From contig NZ_JAAGLT010000029.1 of NCBI RefSeq assembly GCF_010548275.1, positions 56,071 through 120,070 of the forward strand: a stretch of 64,000 nt of DNA, read 5' to 3'. Made by a program: the position numbers and the translations under genes. Shown here piece after piece: positions 1-7,427 of the stretch (the stretch's first letter is position 1; every line of letters begins with the position of its first letter). Under the pieces are notes generated by a model. That model saw nothing but the letters and a program-made list of their open reading frames with translations, searched no databases and was not told the origin of the DNA. This DNA comes from Streptomyces sp. SID12488. GTDB lineage: Bacteria > Actinomycetota > Actinomycetes > Streptomycetales > Streptomycetaceae.

Positions 1-645
1 CCCCTTCGGGGCGTTCCCGGGGCGGCCGTTGATGCCCTGCGCGACCCGGAACCGGACCGAGTCCCGTTCCTGCTCGCTCAGGCCGTGCGCGCCGTCCGGT
101 CCCAGCTCCCATTCCCGGCCCAGTCCGTCGGCGCCGCTGCCGCAGTCGAGCCAGTACAGGCTCATCATGTTCGGTGCGAGCTGGAACCGGCTCAGGTACT
201 CCTCCATGAGCAGGCCCTGCGGAAGCCCCGCCGCCCCTGGCTGGACGGCACCTTCGGGGCGGACGAGCCCCTCGCCGAACACGTCGTCGTTGATCTCGAA
301 GTCCGCGGCGATGTTCATCCGCAGCCGTTCCCCGGGGCCGGTGAGCCCGTGTTCCCGGGCAAAGCGGTCGCTGCGCCCGTGGTGGTCGCGCAGCAGGTGC
401 GACACCTCGTGCACCCACACGCCGGCTAGCTCCTCGACCGGCATCCGGTCCACGAACGCCGGTGAGACGTAGCACCGCCAGTGCCGGTCGACGGCCATCG
501 TCGGGACCTGCCGTGACTCGACGGGGTGCAGGGCGAACAGTGCCGTGGCCAGGTACGGGCGGGCCCGGACGGCGTGCAGCCGGGCGGCGAAGAGTTTGTC
601 GAGGTCGAGGTCGAGGGCGAGGGTGCCCGGCGCGTCGGTGTTCAT
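1..645 (-). CDS. VWA-like protein with N-terminal metallopeptidase domain (DUF2201), 3' part outside window
   Basis: Only the first 215 codons are present; the gene runs off the left edge. The ATG overlaps the stop of the upstream MoxR ATPase by 4 nt (ATGA), which fixes the start and implies translational coupling. Residues 79-83 read HEVSH, an HExxH zinc-peptidase motif in the context VWVHEVSHLLRDHHGR. Around residue 110 follows MNIAADFEINDD, typical of the putative metallopeptidase domain that precedes a C-terminal VWA-like domain in the DUF2201 family. The VWA part would lie beyond the edge and is not seen. Such proteins are usually paired with MoxR ATPases, as here; they are thought to act as ATPase-driven binding or assembly partners, but no substrate is known. 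The family call rests on motif and neighbour together. Confidence 0.85.
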   Translation of the reverse strand, partial: MNTDAPGTLALDLDLDKLFAARLHAVRARPYLATALFALHPVESRQVPTMAVDRHWRCYVSPAFVDRMPVEELAGVWVHEVSHLLRDHHGRSDRFAREHGLTGPGERLRMNIAADFEINDDVFGEGLVRPEGAVQPGAAGLPQGLLMEEYLSRFQLAPNMMSLYWLDCGSGADGLGREWELGPDGAHGLSEQERDSVRFRVAQGINGRPGNAPKG

Positions 646-1937
646 CGGCCGCCCCTCGTTCCCGCCCCTGCCCCTTCCCGGGCGGCCACGCGACCCGCCG
701 CCCGGTCCGCCCGCCGGGACAGGGACACGACTCCGGCGAGTTTCTCGATCTCCGCCGGCACGTCCCAGTCCTCCTGGCGCAGCGAGGCCAGAGTGGTCGC
801 CGGGACGACCACCAGGTCCGGAGCCCCGGTCTCCAGCGCCCGGACCAGCAGCGCCCACGCCGCGTCCCAGCGGGCCCTCTCCGGGCGCCCCCGGACCGCC
901 GCCACCACGCCGTCCAGCACGGCCTGGCGCAGGTCGCCCCGCTCGGGCAGGACGGCACTCGCCGGGTCGGCGAGCAGCGACTCGGGGTCCGGGAGGTCCA
1001 TCCGGTCCAGGCTCGCCAGCAGTTCCAGCCCCGGACCGTCCCCGACCGTGCCCCTCACCAACAGCGAGAGGACTTCCCGGGAGGAGCCTGCGGCGGTCGC
1101 GAAGGCGATCAGGCTCAGGGTCATGTCCCAGCTCCGGGGAGACGGCCAGGCGCCGCCCCGGCGCGTCTCGTTGCCCGGTAGTAGGTGCACGAGTTTGGGA
1201 CGGGCGTCGAGCAGCCCGCACACCGCGCGGCGGGCGAAGTCCACGGCCTCGGTCAGTTTCTCGGGCGCGAGCCTTGGCAGGGTGGCCCGCGGCCAGGTCC
1301 CACCGAGGCCGCGTACGACGACCTCGTGGTCGTGGGTCCACTGGAGATGGACGAACCGGTTGGCCAGGGGCGGGCTCAGCTCCCAGCCGTCGGCGGCCGA
1401 GGACCGGGGGTTGGCGGCGGCCACGATCCTTACGCCGGGCGGCAGTTGGAGGGCGCCGATCCGCCGCTCCAGGACCAGTCGGAGCAGGGCGGCCTGAACG
1501 GCGGGCGGCGCGGTGGACAGTTCGTCGAGGAACAGCAGCCCCCGGCCGGCCCGTACGAGTCGTACCGCCCAGTCCGGCGGTGCCATCGGGACGCCGTGCG
1601 TCGCGGGATCGTCGCCGATGACGGGCAGCCCGGAGAAGTCGGACGGCTCGTGGACACTCGCGATCACCGTGGTGAGGGGCAGGTCGAGGGCCGCGGCCAG
1701 CTGTGTCAGGGCCGCGGTCTTGCCGATCCCCGGCTCACCCCACAGGAGCACGGGCAGGTCGGCGGCCACGGCCAGTGTCAGGGCCTCCAGCCGGGTGTCG
1801 GGACGGGGTTCGGTGGTGGTATCGCGCAGGAGGGTCAACAACTGGGCCGCGATGTCGAGTTGGGGGGTGCGGGGTCGCGCCGTGAGGGTTGTCGGTACTG
1901 GGGTCTCGGGAGCTGCGAAGGAGATGCCTGGGGCCAT
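642..1937 (-). CDS. MoxR-type AAA+ ATPase
   Basis: A 431-aa cytosolic AAA+ ATPase. Walker A is GEPGIGKT (residues 67-74) and Walker B LLFLDEL (134-140), followed by a sensor-1-like AAANPRSSAADG stretch. These place it in the MoxR branch, whose members work with VWA-domain proteins as chaperone-like remodelling machines. The start is ATG preceded by an AGGTGA ribosome binding site 7 nt away. The next gene downstream (DUF2201/VWA-like) overlaps its stop codon, so the two are almost certainly made together. The C-terminal 20 residues are Ala/Gly/Arg-rich and probably disordered. Substrate unknown. Confidence 0.9.
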   Translation of the reverse strand: MAPGISFAAPETPVPTTLTARPRTPQLDIAAQLLTLLRDTTTEPRPDTRLEALTLAVAADLPVLLWGEPGIGKTAALTQLAAALDLPLTTVIASVHEPSDFSGLPVIGDDPATHGVPMAPPDWAVRLVRAGRGLLFLDELSTAPPAVQAALLRLVLERRIGALQLPPGVRIVAAANPRSSAADGWELSPPLANRFVHLQWTHDHEVVVRGLGGTWPRATLPRLAPEKLTEAVDFARRAVCGLLDARPKLVHLLPGNETRRGGAWPSPRSWDMTLSLIAFATAAGSSREVLSLLVRGTVGDGPGLELLASLDRMDLPDPESLLADPASAVLPERGDLRQAVLDGVVAAVRGRPERARWDAAWALLVRALETGAPDLVVVPATTLASLRQEDWDVPAEIEKLAGVVSLSRRADRAAGRVAAREGAGAGTRGGR

Positions 1938-2001
1938 GTTTGATCACCTTTGGGTTCGTGATGAGTGGATGCCGAGGGGGGTGGGGACGGGCGTCCCCAG
2001 G

Positions 2002-3858
2002 TCAGCGGAACGTCGCCTGGCGCGGGCGGGAGCGGTGGTCGCGGGTACGGCCGCCGTCCGTGCGGAAGCCGTCGAATCCGGACCCGGGTCCGGGGCCGGT
2101 CAGGCCCGCCCTGAACAGGCCGTAGATGATCCGTCGCTCGGCGGCACTTTCCAGCTCGTCACGCAGGGCGCCGCCGCGCAGCACCGCGTCGGGGCCGAGG
2201 AGGCCTTCTACGACGGCCAGCGCGCCGGCGATGTCGCCGTGGTCCAGGCGTTCGCGGACGCCGGTGAGGCAGTCCGGGTGACGGTGGGCCTCGTCGATGG
2301 CTCGCAGGCAGGGCAGTGGCGTACCGGTCAGCTCGGCCAGGAGTTCTTCCCGGCGGATCTCGGCCGGGTCGTGGTCCAGCGGGGCGAGCGCCCCGTCGAC
2401 CAGGCCGATCCGGTGCCGGGCGCCCCGGCATTCCACCAGGCGCGGCTCACCGGCGCGGTCCGGGTCCCGGGGTGGACCGGTCGGCGGACGGTGCGGTGCG
2501 AGTGCCGAGGCGACCAGCGGGTGCAGCCGGTCCAGCTCGATCGCGCCGGCGCGGATGAGTTCCAGGTCGGGCAGCACCCAGGTCGCCGCGTCGGGCAGGA
2601 CCGGCAGTGCGGAGGTCCGGCCGCCTGTGGGCGCCCGCGAGATCCGCAGCGTGGGCGGCCCGCCGCCGTCCGGGGTCGCGACGAGATCCAGCAGCAGCCG
2701 TTGCCGGGCCCCGACCCGCACGATGACGGTACCCGTGCTGGTTCCGGGGCCGATTCCCACACCGGTGCCCAGGCCCGTGCCGGGGCGAGCACCCATTCCG
2801 GGGCCGATACCAAAACCCGTGCCCGGGCCGGAACCTAACCCGGGGCCGACCCCCGCGCCGAAACCTGATCCGGATCCCCTTCCCGTGCCGAAACCGGAAC
2901 TGGGGCCCATACCCGCGCCGGGGCCCATGCCGGAGCCGAACGCGAGGCCCGTGCCCGTGACGGTGCCCGTGCCCGTGCCCGTGACAACGCCGGTACCGGA
3001 GCTGGTGGAGCCCACGCCTGTGCCGGAACCAACGCCCGTTCCGGAGCCGGAGGCGAGGCCCGTGCCCGTGCCGGATCCGGAGCTGGTGGAGCCCACGCCT
3101 GTGCCGGAGCCGGCGCCCGTTCCGATACCCGTGCCGGTGTCGGTGCCCGCGCCCGCCCCGGCACCGGTGGACCGCCCGTCGGCGTCGAGCAGCAGCCGGG
3201 CCTCGGCCGCCCACCGATCCACGGCACAGCGACGCCCCTGCGGCAGCTGCGCCAGGAGATCCGGGGCCGACGGCACCGGACAGTCGCCGCCGGGCGGCCG
3301 GTCCGCGCCGGACCGGGCTCGCAGTTCATCGGTTCTGCGCGCGTCCCACAGGTGGCGGTGCAGATCGAGGCGGAACCGCCGGCTGGGGTGCGGATGCGCG
3401 GAGCGGTGGGCGCCCGCGTCCGCGTGGGATCCGTCCCACAGCGTGAGGCTGATCCGCTGGCCGGCATCCGCCCAGGCCGGTGCGGTGCGGGCCACGAGGT
3501 GCACCGGGTGGGCGCCGGCCCGCCCAGAGGCGTCGTACCGGGCCAGGCCGATGGTCAGTCCCGGGCGCAACAGCCCGTCGGGGGCGATCCTCGGCAGATG
3601 CCAGCGCAGCAGGTCGGGCACCAAGTGACGTAGATCGGCGCGGAGTTGCTCCGCGAGTTCCCGGCCGTGGGCGCATGCCACGGACCGTAGGTTCAGATCG
3701 ACATCGACGCCGGCGGCGGCACACGCACCCGCCCAGTCCCCGGCCAGGCGGCGGGCCGTCGCGGTCGCGATCATGGACGGCGGCACGGCGAACTCTCGTA
3801 CGCGCGGCCAGTAAGAGAGGTGGGTGTCCCCATACGCGTTCTCAGTGAGCATCAGCAC
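2002..3858 (-). CDS. Uncharacterised 618-aa protein with a long Gly/Ser/Thr linker
   Basis: I do not recognise a named domain. The GTG start follows immediately on the stop codon of the preceding small ORF, and the stop lies 64 nt before the MoxR gene, so all four minus-strand genes here look like one operon. Residues 1 to about 228 form a compact-looking N-terminal region rich in Asp, Arg and His. Residues about 229-380 are almost entirely Gly, Ser, Thr and some Val, built from degenerate GTG/GSG triplets with a repeated GTGVGSTSSG block. From about 380 to 618 a second, normally composed globular region follows, starting VIVRVGARQRLLLDLV. There is no signal peptide or membrane segment, so it should be cytosolic. 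By position it may be the accessory or substrate protein of the MoxR-VWA pair; that is inference. Confidence 0.75.
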   Translation of the reverse strand: MLMLTENAYGDTHLSYWPRVREFAVPPSMIATATARRLAGDWAGACAAAGVDVDLNLRSVACAHGRELAEQLRADLRHLVPDLLRWHLPRIAPDGLLRPGLTIGLARYDASGRAGAHPVHLVARTAPAWADAGQRISLTLWDGSHADAGAHRSAHPHPSRRFRLDLHRHLWDARRTDELRARSGADRPPGGDCPVPSAPDLLAQLPQGRRCAVDRWAAEARLLLDADGRSTGAGAGAGTDTGTGIGTGAGSGTGVGSTSSGSGTGTGLASGSGTGVGSGTGVGSTSSGTGVVTGTGTGTVTGTGLAFGSGMGPGAGMGPSSGFGTGRGSGSGFGAGVGPGLGSGPGTGFGIGPGMGARPGTGLGTGVGIGPGTSTGTVIVRVGARQRLLLDLVATPDGGGPPTLRISRAPTGGRTSALPVLPDAATWVLPDLELIRAGAIELDRLHPLVASALAPHRPPTGPPRDPDRAGEPRLVECRGARHRIGLVDGALAPLDHDPAEIRREELLAELTGTPLPCLRAIDEAHRHPDCLTGVRERLDHGDIAGALAVVEGLLGPDAVLRGGALRDELESAAERRIIYGLFRAGLTGPGPGSGFDGFRTDGGRTRDHRSRPRQATFR

Positions 3859-4074
3859 TCACCTTGCGCGGACGGGACCCCCGATCTGTGAAGGGAGTTG
3901 GTAGTCATCGTCCGAGACGGTAACGCTCGCCTCCCTCACCCGCCACCCGTTTTCGGCACGAGCGCAGCCGTGAACCATAAGCCGTGAGCCGTGAGCGGAA
4001 ATGCGCAAATGCTGCAATTCATGACGGATCGATTTGGCTACAAGTTCCGAAATTATTCGTGACGGGTCCGCCAC
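3859..4074 (-). CDS. Small hypothetical protein (71 aa)
   Basis: GTG-started ORF of 71 codons whose TGA is directly followed by the GTG of the 618-aa gene, with no intervening base. That exact abutment and the shared strand are the main arguments that it is real and heads the operon. The protein is hydrophilic, begins ADPSRIISELVAKSIRHELQ and has a mixed alpha/beta look; no motif is recognised. The ribosome binding site is weak (a GGGG run about 12 nt upstream). It could alternatively be an untranslated leader. Confidence 0.5.
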   Translation of the reverse strand: MADPSRIISELVAKSIRHELQHLRISAHGSRLMVHGCARAENGWRVREASVTVSDDDYQLPSQIGGPVRAR

Positions 4075-4295
4075 CCGGCCGAAATGCCCCGCTCATAGCT
4101 TTCTCGCCATCAGCCTCACAGGCCACATCGCGCCCACGGGGTCCTCCAGCGCTCCTTCGTACGGGGCATCTCCGGATCGGGAAGCGGTGACCCCCCATCG
4201 ACCGCATCCACCACATCCACCACATCGCCGGTATCCCGGTCACCGTCCACGCCCCCGCCCCCGCCGGCCCAGTCGTCGGCCGGCGCATCGGGCCC

Positions 4296-5630
4296 GTGCA
4301 GCGCTTCCTCGGCATCCCGTACGCCCAACCACCCACCGGAGTAAGGCGGTTCGCGGCGCCGATCCGACGCGGCCGGTTCCCGGGGCCGTTCGACGCGTCC
4401 CGGCACGGGCCCACCTCGCAACGCGTGCCCCTGTTCGCCACGACCACCGTGCCGGAGCCGTCGGTGCCCGGCGACGACATCCTGAACCTCTCCGTCGTCG
4501 CTCCCGCACCGGCCGGCGGTCACGCGGCGCCCTGCCCGGTCCTGGTGTGGATCCACGGCGGCGGCTTCCTCGCGGGCAGCCCGGCGAGTCCTTGGTACGA
4601 CGGCCGTTCCTTCGCACGGGACGGCGTCGTCTGCGTCACCGTCGGCTACCGGCTCGGCGTCGACGGATTCGCCCCGCTGGACGACGTACCCACCAACCTC
4701 GGGCTGCGTGACCTGCTGCTCGCACTGGACTGGGTCCAGGAGAACATCGGCTCGTTCGGCGGTGATCCCGGCCGGGTCACCCTCGCCGGTCAGTCGGCCG
4801 GGGGCGCGGCGGTACTCGCGCTGCTCTCGTCGCCGGCCGCTCACGGCCTTTTCCAGCGCGCGGTCAGCATCTCCGGCGTCCTCGTCGAAGGGGAGCGGGA
4901 GCCGGCCCGCCGGTTCGTCGAACGGCTCGGGGAGCAGGTCGGGGTGCCGCCCGCGCGAGCCGGATTCGGCAGCCTCGGCGTGGAGCAACTCCAGCGGGCC
5001 GTCATCGACCTGCGGGACGAACTCGGCGACGACATACTCCCGTTGGGGCCGGTGATCGGCGACGACGTCCTGCCGGTGTCCGTCATCGAAGGACTCTCCG
5101 GCCACGGACACGACGTGCCTCTGCTGCTCGGTGCGACGGGCGACGAGTTCGACTGCGGTGCCGCCCCGGAGAACCCGCATCCGAGCCCGTACAGTCCGGC
5201 CGAACTCGCCGCCGCCCGCGCGGCGGGCACCCGGGTGACGGACACCCTGTTCCGGGCCGTCGGCCCACGCGTTGCCGCCGCTCGCCGCGACGGCGGCGCC
5301 GGTACCTGGCTGTACTCCTTCGAGTGGCCCTCCCCCGTACTCGGGGGCGCCGGGCACTGCGTCGACATCCCCTTCTTCTTCGACCTGCTCGACGCGCCGG
5401 GCAGCGCGCAGGCACTCGGGCCCCACCCACCCGTGGAGTTGGCCGCCGCGATGCACGCCGATCTGGTCGGCTTCGTCCACGGCCTGGCGCCGGAGTGGGC
5501 ACGGGCGACCGGTGGGGCGGGTGATCCGGCGCGCGAGTACGGTCGGCCGGACGCGGCCCTCGTCGCCGACACCACAGGCGTGTTCGATCCCGTCGTACGG
5601 GCCGTGCCCGAGGTGGGGGAGGCACGCTGA
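4296..5630 (+). CDS. Type-B carboxylesterase (alpha/beta hydrolase)
   Basis: A 444-aa ester hydrolase of the carboxylesterase type-B family. The nucleophile elbow GQSAG places the catalytic Ser at 167; the acid is Glu284 (GDEFD) and the base His354 (GAGHCVDIPFFF), giving a complete Ser-Glu-His triad. The oxyanion segment WIHGGGF is also present. The sequence starts abruptly with VQRFLGIPYAQPP, whereas family members carry about 30 more N-terminal residues. Those residues are encoded in the same frame back to 4191 but with no start codon; a GTG at 4187 with a GGGAAG upstream would connect to them if the C6 run at 4191-4196 had one base fewer. The annotated GTG at 4296 is therefore the first usable in-frame start, probably not the original one. 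Cytosolic as it stands; natural ester unknown. Confidence 0.85.
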   Translation: MQRFLGIPYAQPPTGVRRFAAPIRRGRFPGPFDASRHGPTSQRVPLFATTTVPEPSVPGDDILNLSVVAPAPAGGHAAPCPVLVWIHGGGFLAGSPASPWYDGRSFARDGVVCVTVGYRLGVDGFAPLDDVPTNLGLRDLLLALDWVQENIGSFGGDPGRVTLAGQSAGGAAVLALLSSPAAHGLFQRAVSISGVLVEGEREPARRFVERLGEQVGVPPARAGFGSLGVEQLQRAVIDLRDELGDDILPLGPVIGDDVLPVSVIEGLSGHGHDVPLLLGATGDEFDCGAAPENPHPSPYSPAELAAARAAGTRVTDTLFRAVGPRVAAARRDGGAGTWLYSFEWPSPVLGGAGHCVDIPFFFDLLDAPGSAQALGPHPPVELAAAMHADLVGFVHGLAPEWARATGGAGDPAREYGRPDAALVADTTGVFDPVVRAVPEVGEAR

Positions 5631-5799
5631 TGTCCGGGACGAACGGCACGAACGGCCAGCCTCGATCAGAGTGTCGTCCGACGCGCCAACACCTCAGCGA
5701 TCCCGCGGGCGTTGGCGGTGTCGGCCGAGCCGCCGGGTGACGGAGTCGGAGCGTATGCCGGCCAACGGGTGTGCGAGCCGCCGTCCCGCCCGGCGGTGC

Positions 5800-6013
5800 G
5801 AACTGCGGGCCGCACAAGCCCTGTTGGCCGCCGCGCAGATCACCGCCTCGGGCGCGTCCACGGTCGTCGCCGATGTCCGCGGCCGTATCCTCGGCCGGGC
5901 CCACCAGTCGCTGCGCGCCCACCCTGGATGCGCAGGTCACGCCCGACGACGTCGCGAACCCCGTGACGGCACTCCGGGCGGAGGTGACCGTCGCGCGGAG
6001 GGCCCGAGCATGA
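5800..6013 (+). pseudogene. Decayed fragment, possibly from a ROK-family regulator/kinase
   Basis: The 469 nt between the carboxylesterase and kdpE (5631-6099) carry no intact gene. Two short plus-strand segments look protein-like but lie in different frames: one encodes LLAAAQITASGASTVVADVR followed by GRILGRAHQSL, and after about 5915 a second frame gives LDAQVTPDDVANPVTALRAE. Read through a frameshift, the two join into a stretch that resembles the start of the ROK fold (a V-V-x-D-x-x-G-R-x-L strand pair followed by a TPDDV helix). This is pattern recognition only and could be chance in GC-rich DNA. Confidence 0.3.
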
Positions 6014-6099
6014 TCGGCCGCGTGCCCCGGACAGCGAACCGACGTCCGTAGGCCCGTACCGTTCAGGCACCCGCGCACCCGCGCACCCGCCCGCGCCCG

Positions 6100-6783
6100 T
6101 CAGAACTCGAACCGGTACCCCGCCCCCGGCTCGGTGATCAGGTGGCGCGGATGCGCGGGGTCCGACTCCAGTTTTCGGCGGAGTTGGGCCATGTGGACGC
6201 GCAGATGGTTGGACCCGCTGCGCCGGGCGGCGCCCCACACCTCCTGGAGCAGGTGCCTCTGGCTGATGAGGCGCCCCGGATTGGTCACCAGGATCTCCAG
6301 CAGGTGCCATTCGGTGGGGGTGAGGCGGATGTCCCGGCCGGCCCGCGTGGCCTTCTTGGCACGCAGGTCGATGACGAAGTCGTCGGTCGTGACGACCGTC
6401 GTCCCGGGCGCGAACGGGACTTCTTCCGTGCGGCGGACGGCAGCCCGCAGTCTGGCCAGGAGTTCGTCCATGCCGAACGGCTTGGTGAGGTAGTCGTCGG
6501 CGCCCGCGTCCAGCGCCGCCGCCTTCTCGTCGGACGACCGGCGCGCCGACAGCACCAGGATCGGTACGCGGGTCCAGCCGCGCAGCGCCCTGATGACATC
6601 GACACCGTCCATGTCGGGCAGGCCCAGGTCCAGTAACACGACGTCCGGCCGACGGGCCGCCGCCAGCCGGAGGGCCGTGGTGCCGTCGGGCGCCGCGTCC
6701 ACTCCGTACTGGCGTGCCCGCATGTTGATCACGAGTGCTCGTACGAGCTGGGGGTCGTCGTCCACGACCAGCACCCGGGTCAT
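6100..6783 (-). CDS. kdpE: KdpE, OmpR-family response regulator
   Basis: A 227-aa regulator: receiver domain at about 1-115 with the acidic pocket VVDDD near the N-terminus, phosphoacceptor Asp52 in VLLDLGLPD and the conserved Lys in YLTKPF, then an OmpR/PhoB winged-helix domain at about 125-227 ending LITEPGAGYRFEF. It sits 7 nt downstream of kdpC on the same strand, so it is the last gene of the kdp operon and should control it in response to K+ limitation. In the usual arrangement kdpD, the sensor kinase, lies between kdpC and kdpE; here it is absent, so KdpE must be phosphorylated by a kinase encoded elsewhere or act without one. An alternative GTG start lies one codon upstream (6786). 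Confidence 0.92.
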   Translation of the reverse strand: MTRVLVVDDDPQLVRALVINMRARQYGVDAAPDGTTALRLAAARRPDVVLLDLGLPDMDGVDVIRALRGWTRVPILVLSARRSSDEKAAALDAGADDYLTKPFGMDELLARLRAAVRRTEEVPFAPGTTVVTTDDFVIDLRAKKATRAGRDIRLTPTEWHLLEILVTNPGRLISQRHLLQEVWGAARRSGSNHLRVHMAQLRRKLESDPAHPRHLITEPGAGYRFEF

Positions 6784-6790
6784 CACGGAA

Positions 6791-7423
6791 TCACTGGCCC
6801 CTGATCAGTTCCCTGAGGGCGATGTTGAGTTCGAGGACGTTGACCCGGGGCTCACCCATGAACCCGAGGGTGCGGCCCTCCGTGTGGTCGTCGACCAGCT
6901 TCCGCACCCGGGCGACGGACAGACCGTCACGCTCGGCGATCCGGTGGACCTGGAGTTCGGCGTAGGCCGGGGAGATGTCCGGGTCCAGGCCGGAGCCGGA
7001 GGACGTGACCGCGTCGGCGGGTACGTCGGACGGCCTGACCTTGTAGTCGGCGGTCGAGTTGTCCTTGACGACCTTGGCCTTGGCCTCCTTGACCCACTTG
7101 ATCAGGTCGGGGTTGTCGGCCGAGCGGTTCGTCGCGCCGGACAGGATCAGCTTGTACTGCGTGTTGACCGAGTTCACACCCAGGCCGTTGGCCGGGCGGG
7201 ACTGGAAATAGTCCAGGTCGTAGCCCTGTTGACCGATCAGTGAGGAACCCACCACCTTCCCCTCGGACTTGATCTCCGAGCCGTTCGCCTTGCCCGGGAA
7301 GACCGCCTGGGCAACACCTGTGACGGCCAGCGGGTAGATCACACCTGTGAGCACGGTCAACACCAGCAGGGCGCGCAGCCCCGCTCCCAGCAACCGGGCA
7401 GTGTTCGTAACCGAGTTGTTCAT
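6791..7423 (-). CDS. kdpC: KdpC, potassium-transporting ATPase subunit C
   Basis: A 210-aa subunit with one N-terminal membrane helix (LRALLVLTVLTGVIYPLAV) and a periplasmic-type soluble domain. In the KdpFABC complex KdpC associates with KdpA and helps ion binding or ATP affinity. It shows the family landmarks GSSLIGQ, YFQSRPA and GSGLDPDISPAYA, where the DPDISP segment is highly conserved. The ATG at 7423 is chosen over the in-frame TTG at 7435 because GGGTGA lies just upstream and family members begin MNNSV; it leaves 4 nt after the kdpB stop. Length is normal. Confidence 0.95.
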   Translation of the reverse strand: MNNSVTNTARLLGAGLRALLVLTVLTGVIYPLAVTGVAQAVFPGKANGSEIKSEGKVVGSSLIGQQGYDLDYFQSRPANGLGVNSVNTQYKLILSGATNRSADNPDLIKWVKEAKAKVVKDNSTADYKVRPSDVPADAVTSSGSGLDPDISPAYAELQVHRIAERDGLSVARVRKLVDDHTEGRTLGFMGEPRVNVLELNIALRELIRGQ

Positions 7424-7427
7424 GACG

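Noticed and set aside
2297..3628. Plus-strand frame with Pro-Val-Pro repeats
   Set aside because: It mirrors the Gly/Ser/Thr linker of the minus-strand gene, and outside the repeat it has no protein-like features; the minus frame fits the operon.
5630..5740. Short ORF beginning at the ATG overlapping the carboxylesterase stop (TGATG)
   Set aside because: 36 codons, no recognisable features, and it lies in a region with decayed sequence; the overlap alone is not enough.
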